Assembly (NCBI RefSeq): GCF_030730925.1
Contig: NZ_JAVAMB010000003.1
Span: 270,672-334,671 of the forward strand
Direction of reading: 5' to 3'
DNA: 64,000 nt
Source of the DNA: Flavobacterium sp. DG2-3
Lineage (GTDB): Bacteria; Bacteroidota; Bacteroidia; Flavobacteriales; Flavobacteriaceae
Shown: positions 25,679 through 34,792 of the stretch, piece after piece
Numbering within the stretch: the first letter of the stretch is position 1
How the letters are laid out: each line of letters begins with the position of its first letter
Translations under genes and position numbers: made by a program
The notes under the pieces: model-generated
Told to the model about the DNA's origin: nothing
Database searches by the model: none
What the model saw: only the letters and a program-made list of their open reading frames with translations

Positions 25679-26095
25679 TTAATTGTAGACATGAATTACA
25701 GTTCCAGACGATTCTACACGATATTGTTTCATCGGATATTCTTTTCCGCCCAATCCTGTAAATAAGTTATATTGAGTTTTATCGCAAGAGCATACAGCGT
25801 AAATTCCGTCGATTGTCATTGCAGTGCAAGAAGTCAAAGGTTGGTTTGGACACGCAGCATCAAAAGCAGTGTAAGTTCCTTCGCCAGTTTTCATTACAAT
25901 AATTCCTTTCGCACCATAATTAGCAACATAAACTGGATTACTCGGATACAACAGTTTGTTGTACGTTGGCAAATTAGTATCGAGATAAGCGTTTATAGAA
26001 TAATTAGGAATATTAGGATTGTTGTTGCTTCTGTTGTTGTCACTGCAAGAAAATAAAATAGCAGTAAATGCGATAAAGAACCAGATTTTTTTCAT
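25679..26095 (-). CDS. Lipoprotein with a Rieske-like fold that lacks the cluster histidines
   Basis: A 138-residue lipoprotein: signal peptide with lipobox ILFSC (Cys17), then a short Asn-rich linker. The C-terminal 90 residues align with Rieske domains: the CxH box reads CPN and the CxxH box reads CSCD, followed by the usual YNLFTG. So the cysteines remain while both histidines are Asn and Asp. It may bind a different metal centre or only keep the fold. It is convergent with the TPP-controlled receptor. Function unknown. Confidence 0.7.
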   Translation of the reverse strand: MKKIWFFIAFTAILFSCSDNNRSNNNPNIPNYSINAYLDTNLPTYNKLLYPSNPVYVANYGAKGIIVMKTGEGTYTAFDAACPNQPLTSCTAMTIDGIYAVCSCDKTQYNLFTGLGGKEYPMKQYRVESSGTVIHVYN

Positions 26096-26188
26096 TATTT
26101 GAATAAGAATTAGTTAAAACAAAAATAATTTATTTAGATTTGAAATCTATATGATTAACATATAATTATGTACTATTAAAAATTATAG

Positions 26189-26230
26189 TATATTTGTGGT
26201 AAGAAAATCCCGTCGCGATGGGATTTTTTG
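26189..26230 (+). promoter_or_regulatory. greA promoter and leader hairpin
   Basis: TATATTTG (26189-26196) is a -7 box. Directly behind it, about at the expected transcript start, AAAATCCC and GGGATTTT (26205-26228) form a stem of up to 10 bp with loop CGCG, followed by T-rich sequence, that is, an intrinsic-terminator shape inside the leader, 25 bases before the greA ATG. Confidence 0.65.
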
Positions 26231-26252
26231 TATTTATATAAACGATGAAGTT

Positions 26253-26729
26253 ATGAGTAAAGTATCTTATTATACAGCAGAAGGATTAAAAAAATTAAAA
26301 GATGAATTGGAGCATTTAAAAAGTGTAATGCGTCCAAAAGCATCTCAAGATATTGCAGATGCAAGAGATAAAGGAGATTTGTCTGAAAATGCAGAATATG
26401 ATGCAGCAAAAGAAGCACAGGGTTTATTAGAAATGAGAATTTCTAAACTAGAAGAAGTATATGCAAATGCAAGATTAATTGACGAATCTCAATTAGACGT
26501 TTCTAAAGTTTTGGTTTTATCGAATGTGAAAATCAAAAACCAAAGCAACGGGATGGAGATGAAATATACGCTGGTTGCAGAAAGTGAAGCAGATCTTAAA
26601 ACAGGAAAAATTTCTGTAACGTCTCCTATCGGGAAAGGCTTACTAGGAAAATCTGTTGGAGAAGTAGCTGAAATTACAGTTCCGAACGGAGTTTTGAAAT
26701 TTGAAATCCTTGAAATTTCTAGAGACTAA
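26253..26729 (+). CDS. greA: Transcription elongation factor GreA
   Basis: From the ATG at 26253 the product has 158 residues and starts MSKVSYYTAEGL, which matches GreA; the frame stays open 19 codons upstream but that part covers the leader hairpin. The N-terminal coiled coil carries the conserved DARDKGDLSENAEYDAAKE region at its tip (about 36-54; acidic residues that enter the RNA polymerase secondary channel), and the C-terminal globular domain ends with SPIGKGLLGK. GreA rescues backtracked polymerase by stimulating transcript cleavage. Next gene: HIT, 53 bases on. Confidence 0.97.
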   Translation: MSKVSYYTAEGLKKLKDELEHLKSVMRPKASQDIADARDKGDLSENAEYDAAKEAQGLLEMRISKLEEVYANARLIDESQLDVSKVLVLSNVKIKNQSNGMEMKYTLVAESEADLKTGKISVTSPIGKGLLGKSVGEVAEITVPNGVLKFEILEISRD

Positions 26730-26732
26730 AGC

Positions 26733-26755
26733 CATTACGAGGAACGAAGCAATCT
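26733..26755. repeat. Half copy of the GAGGAACGAAGCAAT repeat
   Basis: CATTACGAGGAACGAAGCAATC matches the arms of 17752-17823 but has no partner arm here. Confidence 0.75.
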
Positions 26756-26782
26756 CACTATTATATTTTAAACAAATAAACT

Positions 26783-27172
26783 ATGAGCTCAATATTCACC
26801 AAAATAGTAAACGGAGAAATTCCATGTTACAAAATTGCTGAAGACGATAATTTCTTAGCGTTTTTAGATGTAAATCCAAATGCTAAGGGACACACGCTTT
26901 GTATTCCAAAACAAGAAATTGATAAGATTTTTGATATGGACGAAGAGCTGTATTTAGGCTTAATGAAGTTTTCTAAAAAAGTTGCAGCGGCCTTAGAGAA
27001 AACAGTTCCATGCAAAAGAGTCGGAATTGCGGTTGTTGGACTTGAAGTGCCTCACGCACACGTACACTTGATTCCGTTAAACGAAATGGATGAAATGCGT
27101 TTCATTAATAAAGTTTCGCTTTCTAAAGAAGAATTCGAAGCTTTAGCAAAAGATATTCAATCGAATTTATAA
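26783..27172 (+). CDS. HIT-family nucleotide hydrolase/transferase
   Basis: A 129-residue histidine-triad protein. The triad is HAHVHLIPL (about 93-101); the opening FTKIVNGEIPCYKIAED and DVNPNAKGH are typical of the HINT/YcfF branch. These enzymes cleave nucleoside phosphoramidates; the natural substrate is not known. It follows greA on the same strand, possibly in the same transcript. Confidence 0.95.
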   Translation: MSSIFTKIVNGEIPCYKIAEDDNFLAFLDVNPNAKGHTLCIPKQEIDKIFDMDEELYLGLMKFSKKVAAALEKTVPCKRVGIAVVGLEVPHAHVHLIPLNEMDEMRFINKVSLSKEEFEALAKDIQSNL

Positions 27173-27185
27173 AGAAATAAATTTT

Positions 27186-27210
27186 GTCAGGCTGAGCGGA
27201 GTCGAAGCCA
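27186..27210. repeat. GTCAGGCTGAGCGGAGTCGAAG-type repeat
   Basis: A 25-base GC-richer word between convergent genes, starting GTCAGGCTGAGCGGAG. It is of the REP-like type found in many Bacteroidota; only this copy was noticed in the window. Confidence 0.6.
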
Positions 27211-27238
27211 GATTAAGCTTAATCTAACCCTTTTATTA

Positions 27239-27273
27239 TAAAAGTGCAGTAAAACTATTTACTGCACTTTTTT
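27239..27273. terminator. Two-way terminator between HIT and histidine kinase genes
   Basis: Stem AAAGTGCAGTAAA / TTTACTGCACTTT with 4-5 base loop and T-runs on both strands. It overlaps the end of the kinase gene. Confidence 0.9.
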
Positions 27274-28410
27274 ATTTAATGAAATCTGAAATGTAGTTCC
27301 TTTTCCAATTTCAGAATGAAGCACTTTAATTTTTCCGTTGTGGTATTCCTCGACAATTCTTTTAGTTAAAGAAAGACCAAGTCCCCAGCCGCGTTTTTTG
27401 GTTGTAAATCCAGGTTCAAAAATGGTTTTAAATTGTTTTTTAGAAATACCTGTTCCAGAATCCTTTACATTAATTTTGACATGATGCAGATCTTGTTCAA
27501 TCTGAAGATCCAAAGTTCCTTTTCCTTTCATGGCATCAATTGCATTTTTGACTAGATTTTCGATCGTCCAGCTGTGCAACGTTGGGTTAATCATTCCTAA
27601 AATCGGAGAATCTGGAGCTTTAAACGAAAAAGCAACTTGCTTAGAAAAGCGCGATTGCAAATATTCGTAAGCATTTTTTGTTTCTTCGACAATATCGTGA
27701 AGTTCTAAAACAGGAATAGAACCAATTTTAGAAAAACGATCCGTAATGGTTTGCAATCGATCAATATCTTTTTCAATTTCAGTACTAATGGATTGATCAA
27801 TATTTTCGGTTTTTAATATTTCGACCCAGCCAATTAAAGAAGAAAGCGGTGTTCCAATTTGATGTGCGGTTTCTTTTGCCATCCCAGCCCAAAGTTTGTT
27901 TTGAGTTGCCATTTTGGTGCTTTTGTAGAAATTATAAATCAAAGCAATACAAAGAAAAATAATGAGAACCAGTGCAATAGGGTAATATTTGAGTTTGTTC
28001 AATAGTTCAGAATTTCCATAATATAGCGTTTGATATTTTCCTGGAGCATATTCAAAAGTAATCGGCTCGTTTTCATTTTTTAATCTATTTAAAAGCGCTT
28101 TCCTTTTTTTCTTGTCATTCAAAACATCGTCAGAAACATTTTTAGCGCTGACAACTTTGTCGTAAAGCATGATCACACCGGGAATAGAAGTGTTGTTATT
28201 GATAATTTGAAGAGGTAAATCTAAGTCGGTGTATTCATCGGCATTTACTAGAGTAATTTGAGCATTTACAAAAAGATTCATTTTTAAGCGTTCCTCATTT
28301 TTAAAAATTTGGAAGAAAGTATAAGTGTTCCAAAGAATTAGAGAAATGATTAAAAAGCAAATTGAAATAATAATCCAGCGGGTTGTATTTGTTCTTTCAG
28401 AAAAAGACAT
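27259..28410 (-). CDS. Membrane sensor histidine kinase (orphan)
   Basis: From the ATG at 28410, 383 residues. Two membrane helices (about 10-32 and 142-163) frame a periplasmic sensor of about 110 residues. The dimerisation/phospho-acceptor helix follows directly, with KETAHQIGTPLSSL (His about 187), then N, G1 (DSGTGIS) and G2 (KRGWGLGLSL) boxes of the ATPase domain. There is no HAMP. No response regulator gene is next to it, so its partner is elsewhere. The same H-box form (HQIGTP) occurs in Bacteroidetes kinases paired with non-OmpR regulators. Confidence 0.92.
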   Translation of the reverse strand: MSFSERTNTTRWIIISICFLIISLILWNTYTFFQIFKNEERLKMNLFVNAQITLVNADEYTDLDLPLQIINNNTSIPGVIMLYDKVVSAKNVSDDVLNDKKKRKALLNRLKNENEPITFEYAPGKYQTLYYGNSELLNKLKYYPIALVLIIFLCIALIYNFYKSTKMATQNKLWAGMAKETAHQIGTPLSSLIGWVEILKTENIDQSISTEIEKDIDRLQTITDRFSKIGSIPVLELHDIVEETKNAYEYLQSRFSKQVAFSFKAPDSPILGMINPTLHSWTIENLVKNAIDAMKGKGTLDLQIEQDLHHVKINVKDSGTGISKKQFKTIFEPGFTTKKRGWGLGLSLTKRIVEEYHNGKIKVLHSEIGKGTTFQISLNKKVQ

Positions 28411-28570
28411 ATCAGTTATTTTGTGGTATAAATATAACGAAATATACACATTTTATATTTTGCCGATGCTGAAAAGATTTTTCGTTTTATCTGCAAAACT
28501 ATTTCTTCTAATTAAACCATTTCAATACTTTTGCAGGTACTAAAATGAGATTCTGTCTAAATTTTAAAGT

Positions 28571-29446
<876 letters not shown>

Positions 29447-29479
29447 AAAGAAATAGAAACAATAATTAAATAGACGAAG

Positions 29480-29851
29480 ATGGAAGTTACAGGAAAAGTA
29501 AAAGTGGTAAACCCAGAGCAGCAAGTTAGTGCCTCATTCAAAAAAAGAGAGTTAGTTGTTACTACTGAGGAGCAGTATCCACAACATATTTTAATCGAAT
29601 TTACACAAGATAAATGTGATTTATTGAGTAGCTATAAACAAGGAGATGCAGTAAAAGTTTCTATCAATTTAAGAGGAAGAGAATGGGTTAATCCACAAGG
29701 AGAAACTAGATATTTCAATAGTATTCAAGGTTGGAGAATCGAAAGATTAGCTGCAGAAGGAGCTACACAAGCACCACCAATGCCAGCAGCAGAAACTTTT
29801 GCTCCAGCAACAAACTTAAACGAAGACGAACCAGACGATTTACCGTTCTAA
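29480..29851 (+). CDS. DUF3127 protein, OB-fold-like, with an SSB-like acidic tail
   Basis: A 123-residue protein. Residues 1-90 are the DUF3127 domain (MEVTGKVKVV, RELVVTTEEQYPQ, RYFNSIQGWRIE), beta-rich and compatible with an OB fold. A Pro/Ala/Thr linker (about 95-112) leads to the tail EDEPDDLPF, close to the DDDIPF tail by which SSB recruits repair and replication proteins. A single-strand DNA or RNA binding role is inferred from this likeness. Confidence 0.88.
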   Translation: MEVTGKVKVVNPEQQVSASFKKRELVVTTEEQYPQHILIEFTQDKCDLLSSYKQGDAVKVSINLRGREWVNPQGETRYFNSIQGWRIERLAAEGATQAPPMPAAETFAPATNLNEDEPDDLPF

Positions 29852-29934
29852 GAAAGTTTAAATCTCAAATTATAAATTCCAAATTCCAAAGCTTTACTGT
29901 GTTTGGAGTTTGGAATTTTTATATTCAATATAGT

Positions 29935-29963
29935 TTTGTCAAAGTTCAAAACTTTGACAAAGT
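29935..29963. repeat. TTTGTCAAAGTT palindrome, copy 1
   Basis: ACTTTGTCAAAGTTnAAAACTTTGACAAAGT-type palindrome; a second copy stands at 32228-32260. It lies in a 160-base gap with TTGGAATTT repeats before aat. Confidence 0.8.
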
Positions 29964-30014
29964 TTTTTAAGAAAGATTGGAATTTGGATTTTTTTTATTT
30001 GGAATTTTTTAAAG

Positions 30015-30659
30015 ATGTATTACTTATTCAACGATTTATTTTTTCCGCCAGTAACAGAAGCTGATGAAGAAGGGGTTTTGGCAATTGGAGGCGATCTCAG
30101 CTCAGAGCGCTTACAATTGGCATACAAAAGTGGTATTTTTCCTTGGTTTAATGAGGGAGAGCCAATTCTTTGGTGGGCTCCAGATCCTAGAATGGTATTG
30201 TTTTTTGATGAATTGGTGATTTCCAAAAGCATGAAAAAAATCCTCAATAAGAAAATATTTAAGGTTACGTATAATAAAAATTTTAGAGAAGTAATTTCCA
30301 ATTGTCAGCAAATAAAGCGTGAAGGCCAGAACGGAACTTGGATTTCTGATGAAATGATAGAAGCTTACTGCAAATTAAATGAAGAAGGAATAGCAAAATC
30401 TGTTGAGGTTTGGCAGGACGATGTTTTAGTGGGCGGCTTGTACGGAATTGATTTGGGTAAAGGAAACGTCTTTTGCGGAGAAAGTATGTTTTCTAAAGTT
30501 TCCAATGCTTCAAAAACAGCTTTCATTGCTTTAGCCTTATATTTGAAGAAAGAAAAATATAAATTGTTGGATTGTCAAGTTTATAATTCACATTTGGAGA
30601 GTTTAGGCTGCAGAGAAATTGATCGTGAAGAGTTTATGTCCATTTTAAAAAGTAAATAA
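30015..30659 (+). CDS. aat: Leucyl/phenylalanyl-tRNA--protein transferase
   Basis: A 214-residue Aat, which adds Leu or Phe to N-terminal Lys/Arg of proteins and so marks them for ClpS/ClpAP. Hallmarks are FPPVTEADEEGVLAIGGDL (about 11-29), YKSGIFPWFNEGEPILWW (split by the catalytic pocket) and FCGESMFS (about 155-162). Length is typical. The MOSC gene starts 2 bases after its stop, so the two are one unit. Confidence 0.97.
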   Translation: MYYLFNDLFFPPVTEADEEGVLAIGGDLSSERLQLAYKSGIFPWFNEGEPILWWAPDPRMVLFFDELVISKSMKKILNKKIFKVTYNKNFREVISNCQQIKREGQNGTWISDEMIEAYCKLNEEGIAKSVEVWQDDVLVGGLYGIDLGKGNVFCGESMFSKVSNASKTAFIALALYLKKEKYKLLDCQVYNSHLESLGCREIDREEFMSILKSK

Positions 30660-30661
30660 AA

Positions 30662-31456
30662 ATGAGTGCAGTTTACAGCGTAAAAGAAATTTATATCTAT
30701 CCGATAAAAAGTTTAGCAGGCATAAGTTTAGAAAGTGCCAATGCAGAAGAAATGGGCTTTGAAAATGATAGAAGATGGATGCTGATTAATTCAGAAAATG
30801 TTCATGTTACCCAAAGGGAATATCCGATAATGAGTCAGTTTTATCCTCAGATTGCAGGAGATAAAATTCAAATTGCTTTTGAAGGCGAAACTCATGAATT
30901 TTTGATAAACGAATCTTTAGAGACCCCAATAGCATCAAAGGTTTGGGAGGATAAAAGTGAAGTTTTCGAAGTAAATAAAAACAGTTCAAAATGGTTTAGC
31001 GATAAACTCGGCTTTGAATGCAGATTAGTGAAAATCAATAAAATTGGGGCTCGTAAACACGAAAGCTCAAGAACGCAGGAAACGTACAATGTGAGTTTGG
31101 CTGACGGTTATCCTTATTTATTAATTGGAACAGAAAGTCTGGATTTCTTGAATTCTAAACTGGAAGAAAAAATTACCATAAAAAGATTTCGCCCGAACAT
31201 TGTTGTAAGTACAAAAAATGCTCACGAAGAAGATAATTTTAAGACTTTTGCAATTGGCGGAGTTCAATTTAAAAATATAAAACCTTGCGGAAGATGTATT
31301 ATGGTAAATAATGACCCGCAGAAAGGAGTTATAAAAAAAGAGCCTCTAAAAACGTTGAGCAAATACAGAAATGTAGATAATTCAGTTTTATTTGGGACTA
31401 ATATTGTGAGTTTGAATTCGGGAATTATTAAGGTTGGCGATGAGGTTGTTTTCTAA
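30662..31456 (+). CDS. MOSC-domain protein
   Basis: A 264-residue protein with N-terminal MOSC beta-barrel (YPIKSLAG, about 12-19) and C-terminal MOSC domain whose conserved Cys is in PCGRCIM (about 213-219). MOSC proteins bind molybdenum cofactor or transfer sulphur to it; members of this branch act on N-hydroxylated compounds, but the substrate here is unknown. Its end overlaps the end of the convergent thiF by 4 bases, with no terminator visible between them. Confidence 0.93.
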   Translation: MSAVYSVKEIYIYPIKSLAGISLESANAEEMGFENDRRWMLINSENVHVTQREYPIMSQFYPQIAGDKIQIAFEGETHEFLINESLETPIASKVWEDKSEVFEVNKNSSKWFSDKLGFECRLVKINKIGARKHESSRTQETYNVSLADGYPYLLIGTESLDFLNSKLEEKITIKRFRPNIVVSTKNAHEEDNFKTFAIGGVQFKNIKPCGRCIMVNNDPQKGVIKKEPLKTLSKYRNVDNSVLFGTNIVSLNSGIIKVGDEVVF

Positions 31457-32163
31457 AAATTCAATTTTGTAAAATTCCAATTTAAAGTATTAAAAAGTAT
31501 TAATTCATTGTTTAAAGTTGGTAATTCTAAAATCAATTTTAAAGTTTCGTGCGCCATCATATTTCCGATAATTCCAGGCAGCGTTCCTAAAACTCCATTT
31601 AAATTGCAATTTGGAACATCTTTTGGATCCGGCATTTCTGGAAATAAATCACGGAGATTTTTACTTCCGTTATGATTAAAAACAGCAATTTGTCCTTCAA
31701 ATTTTAAAATACTTCCGTAAACCAAAGGTTTGTTAAGCTGAACACAGGTATCATTGACCAAATATCGAGTCGAAAAATTATCAGAACCATCCACAATAAT
31801 ATCATATTGTTCAATAATTTTTGAAGCATTTTCAGCTGTTAATTTTTCATTAATCAAAACAGCTTCAATAAGCGGATTTAGTTTTGAAACGACTTTTTGC
31901 GCCACAATGGCTTTATGTTGTCCAATTTCATTCTCAGTATATAAAATCTGTCTGTGAAGATTATGAACTTCAATCGTATCAAAATCCATAATTCCGATAA
32001 AACCAACTCCCGCAGTCGCAATATATTGCAAAATTGGACAGCCCAAACCACCGGCACCAATCACTAAAACCCTAGCTTTTTTTAATTTTTCCTGACCTTC
32101 ATCACCAATTTCTGGAAGAATGGTTTGCCTGTTGTAACGAAGAAATTCTTGGATAATGCTCAT
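31453..32163 (-). CDS. thiF: ThiS adenylyltransferase ThiF
   Basis: A 236-residue E1-like enzyme that adenylates the ThiS C-terminus. Visible are the nucleotide loop GAGGLGCP (36-43), DFDTIEVHNLHRQ (about 59-71, with the arginine finger region) and VDGSDNF. The NCNLNGVLG segment keeps the Cys that in E. coli ThiF joins ThiS. However, the first zinc CxxC (normally CYRC before LFP) reads NLRD, so the zinc site seems lost. It is the last gene of the thi operon. HesA/MoeB annotation is an alternative but context favours ThiF. Confidence 0.92.
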   Translation of the reverse strand: MSIIQEFLRYNRQTILPEIGDEGQEKLKKARVLVIGAGGLGCPILQYIATAGVGFIGIMDFDTIEVHNLHRQILYTENEIGQHKAIVAQKVVSKLNPLIEAVLINEKLTAENASKIIEQYDIIVDGSDNFSTRYLVNDTCVQLNKPLVYGSILKFEGQIAVFNHNGSKNLRDLFPEMPDPKDVPNCNLNGVLGTLPGIIGNMMAHETLKLILELPTLNNELILFNTLNWNFTKLNF

Positions 32164-32227
32164 TTTTGGGAATTTTAGATTTTAGATTTTAGATTTTTTT
32201 GGAATCGCAATTTTAGCTTCCAACAGC

Positions 32228-32260
32228 AACTTTGTCAAAGTTTAAAACTTTGACAAAGTT
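32228..32260. repeat. TTTGTCAAAGTT palindrome, copy 2
   Basis: Near-perfect palindrome centred on TTTAAAAC; see 29935-29963. It stands in the thiH-thiF spacer. Confidence 0.8.
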
Positions 32261-32302
32261 TCACGTACCAATTGGAATTTTGAATTTTTCTATTGGAATT
32301 TG

Positions 32303-32334
32303 GACTCGAGCGATAGCGAACAGGCGAAGCAATT
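32303..32334 (+). repeat. 27-32 base mini-element, copy 2
   Basis: Identical, in inverse orientation, to 7296-7327. Here it interrupts TTGGAATTT-type repeats in the 188-base spacer between thiH and thiF. Confidence 0.85.
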
Positions 32335-32351
32335 TAAAAGTTTGGAATTTT

Positions 32352-33464
32352 TTAAAAATAACTTTTACTCCAATCTTTCCAAACCGGTTCGTAGCCTGCA
32401 TTTTTGATTATTTTTGAAATTTCGGCTGCAGAACGTTCATCACTGATTTCAAATTGCTCCAAAGACTGCGGATCTACCACATAACCGCCAGGATTTGTTT
32501 TAGAACCTGCGCTCATACTCGTAACACCAATCGGAATTATGTTGTTTCTGAATTTCTCGTTTTCACGAGTCGAAATTGAAATTTCGAGATCTTCATTCCA
32601 CAATCTGTAAGCGCAGATTAACTGAGTCAAATCTTTATCATCCATAATAAAATTGGGTTCGATAATGCCTTCAGCAGGACGAAGACGCGGAAATGAAACC
32701 GAATATTTAGTCTGCCAATATTTCTTCTGCAAATAATCGAGATGCAAAGCATTAAAAAAGCTATCCGTTCGCCAGTCTTCCAAACCTAATAAAACGCCCA
32801 AACCAATTTTATGAATTCCCGCAGTTCCTATTCGATCAGGAGTTTCGAGTCGGTAATCGAAATTTGATTTTTTGCCTTTCGTATGATACTTTTTATACAC
32901 TTCTTGATGATAGGTTTCCTGATAAACCAAAACCGAATAAACTCCAGCTTCGTGCAGACGCTCGTAATCTTCTGTAGAAAGTGGCTGAACTTCAACTGAA
33001 ATAATCGAAAAATCTTCTTTAATTAAGTTGATCGCATTCAGAAAATAATTAATATTTACCGTATAATTCGCTTCGCCTGTAACGAGTAAAACATGGTCAA
33101 AACCTGTTTTTTTCAAAGCTTCAACTTCGAGTTTTATTTCAGCGTCAGAAAGTGTTTTTCTTTTGATTTTATTGTCTAAACTAAATCCGCAATAGGTGCA
33201 GATGTTTTGGCATTCGTTGCTTAAATACAGTGGCGCATACATTTGAATCGTTTTCCCAAAACGCTTCTTGGTGATTTCGTGGCATTTTTGTGCCATTTGC
33301 TCCAGATAGTTTTGAGCAATAGGAGAAATCAAAATCAAAAAATCATCGAGATTTCGTTTCGTTTTAGCCAAAGACTGCTTGACCTCTTTTGATGTGGTTT
33401 TGTATATTCTGGATTGGATTTCATCCCAATTATATTGCTCAAAAATAGATTTGAATGTTTTCAT
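32352..33464 (-). CDS. thiH: 2-iminoacetate synthase ThiH
   Basis: A 370-residue radical SAM enzyme that splits tyrosine to dehydroglycine for thiazole formation. The CxxxCxxC cluster motif is in CQNICTYCG (about 85-92), preceded by PLYLSNEC. Presence of ThiH rather than a ThiO oxidase indicates the anaerobe-type, tyrosine-using route. Ends LSKSYF-like and keeps typical length. It lies between the GxxExxY gene and thiF. Confidence 0.96.
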   Translation of the reverse strand: MKTFKSIFEQYNWDEIQSRIYKTTSKEVKQSLAKTKRNLDDFLILISPIAQNYLEQMAQKCHEITKKRFGKTIQMYAPLYLSNECQNICTYCGFSLDNKIKRKTLSDAEIKLEVEALKKTGFDHVLLVTGEANYTVNINYFLNAINLIKEDFSIISVEVQPLSTEDYERLHEAGVYSVLVYQETYHQEVYKKYHTKGKKSNFDYRLETPDRIGTAGIHKIGLGVLLGLEDWRTDSFFNALHLDYLQKKYWQTKYSVSFPRLRPAEGIIEPNFIMDDKDLTQLICAYRLWNEDLEISISTRENEKFRNNIIPIGVTSMSAGSKTNPGGYVVDPQSLEQFEISDERSAAEISKIIKNAGYEPVWKDWSKSYF

Positions 33465-33479
33465 TTTTTTATTTTGTTT

Positions 33480-33507
33480 CCCGCAGATTTAGCAGATTGT
33501 GCAGATT
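33480..33507. repeat. CGCAGATTTAGCAGAT repeat, left side of the GxxExxY gene
   Basis: CCCGCAGATTTAGCAGATTG is the inverse partner of 33977-34005. Each copy holds three CAGAT-like units. Confidence 0.85.
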
Positions 33508-33883
33508 AAATTTTATTTGCAACGCGGTGAATATTTTCAAGGATATTAGAACAATTAAAATTGACTAATAAACCAAGTTTTTTATTGGTTAATTTTAAGT
33601 ATGTATTTAATTGTTTAAAATGAATCGGCCTTATCTCGTCTACTGATTTTAATTCTACAATTACTTTGTCCTCTACTAAAATATCAAGTCTGAAAGTTAT
33701 GTCTAAATAAGCATCATCATATTTGACTGGTAAATCAATTTGTTTAGCTACTTGTAATCCATCTTTTTCTAATTGATAATAAAGTGCGCACTCATAAACT
33801 GATTCTAATAGTCCTGGTCCAAGATTATTGTATACTTTAAAAATTGCTCCCCTAACTTTATACGAAATTTCATTTTCTAACAT
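33506..33883 (-). CDS. GxxExxY protein (possible PD-(D/E)XK-like fold)
   Basis: A 125-residue protein of the GxxExxY family: GLLESVYE (about 24-31) is the name-giving motif. RLDILVEDKVIVELKS (about 64-79) has the D-x(n)-ExK pattern of nuclease-like folds, but no activity is proven. The gene interrupts the thi operon between thiG and thiH and is bracketed by inverted CGCAGATTTAGCAGAT repeats, so it looks like a unit that was inserted. The reading direction follows the operon. Confidence 0.88.
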   Translation of the reverse strand: MLENEISYKVRGAIFKVYNNLGPGLLESVYECALYYQLEKDGLQVAKQIDLPVKYDDAYLDITFRLDILVEDKVIVELKSVDEIRPIHFKQLNTYLKLTNKKLGLLVNFNCSNILENIHRVANKI

Positions 33884-33976
33884 AATTTTTTTAATTCAAA
33901 ATTAAAGAAAATTCTTTCTTTTTGATGTTTTGGAAAATCAGAATAAATTAGTTGAGGCCATTTTGGTGTAAAATTT

Positions 33977-34005
33977 ATCTGCTAAATCTGCGAGATCTGC
34001 GAGAG
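33977..34005. repeat. CGCAGATTTAGCAGAT repeat, right side of the GxxExxY gene
   Basis: ATCTGCTAAATCTGCGAGAT, inverse of 33480-33507. A third, weaker relative is at 36726-36754 in front of the TenI-like gene. Confidence 0.85.
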
Positions 34006-34015
34006 AAAATCAAAA

Positions 34016-34792
34016 TTAGTCATATAAAAAAGAGGTTAAAGGACTAGAAGCCGAAGCATAATTCTGCTGATTGGCAACTTTTGCTTCAAACGCCTTTCTT
34101 CCCGCAATAACCGCCTCCTTAAAAGCCTCAGCCATTAATTTCGGATTTCCTGCTACCGCAATGGCAGTATTCACCAAAACAGCGTCTGCACCAATTTCCA
34201 TTGCTTTTGCGGCATCAGAAGGCGCGCCAATTCCAGCATCGACAATAACTGGAACAGTGCTTTGTTCGATTATAATTTCTAAGAAATCAATCGTTTTTAA
34301 GCCTTTATTACTGCCAATAGGCGAACCCAAAGGCATTACCGCAGAAGTTCCAGCACTTTCTAAATGTTTGCATAAAACAGGATCGGCATGAATGTACGGC
34401 AGAACAATAAAACCAAGTTTCGCCAGTTCTTCTGTTGCTTTTAACGTTTCAATCGGGTCAGGCATTAGATATTTTGGATCAGGATGAATTTCCAGTTTTA
34501 CCCAATTCGTTTCTAAAGCTTCGCGAGCCAATTGTGCAGCAAAAACAGCTTCTTTGGCATTTCGTGCGCCCGAAGTATTAGGCAATAAATTGATATTTGG
34601 ATGTTTTAAATGCGATAAAATAGCATCAGTATCTGTTTCCAGATCAATGCGTTTGAGAGCAACGGTAACCAATTCGCTTTCTGAAGCCAGAATGGCATTT
34701 TCCATTTCTTCATTCGACCCAAATTTTCCTGTTCCAAGAAAAAGACGGGACTTAAAAGCTTTATCTCCGATATTAAACAATGATTTTTGCAT
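34016..34792 (-). CDS. thiG: Thiazole synthase ThiG
   Basis: A 258-residue barrel enzyme that makes thiazole phosphate from deoxyxylulose phosphate, dehydroglycine and ThiS thiocarboxylate. The Schiff-base Lys is in VTVALKRID (about 47), and the phosphate site is seen as [11 protein letters not shown] and [12 protein letters not shown]. Length and motifs are those of the family. Its start overlaps thiE by 20 bases, showing translational coupling. Confidence 0.97.
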   Translation of the reverse strand: MQKSLFNIGDKAFKSRLFLGTGKFGSNEEMENAILASESELVTVALKRIDLETDTDAILSHLKHPNINLLPNTSGARNAKEAVFAAQLAREALETNWVKLEIHPDPKYLMPDPIETLKATEELAKLGFIVLPYIHADPVLCKHLESAGTSAVMPLGSPIGSNKGLKTIDFLEIIIEQSTVPVIVDAGIGAPSDAAKAMEIGADAVLVNTAIAVAGNPKLMAEAFKEAVIAGRKAFEAKVANQQNYASASSPLTSFLYD

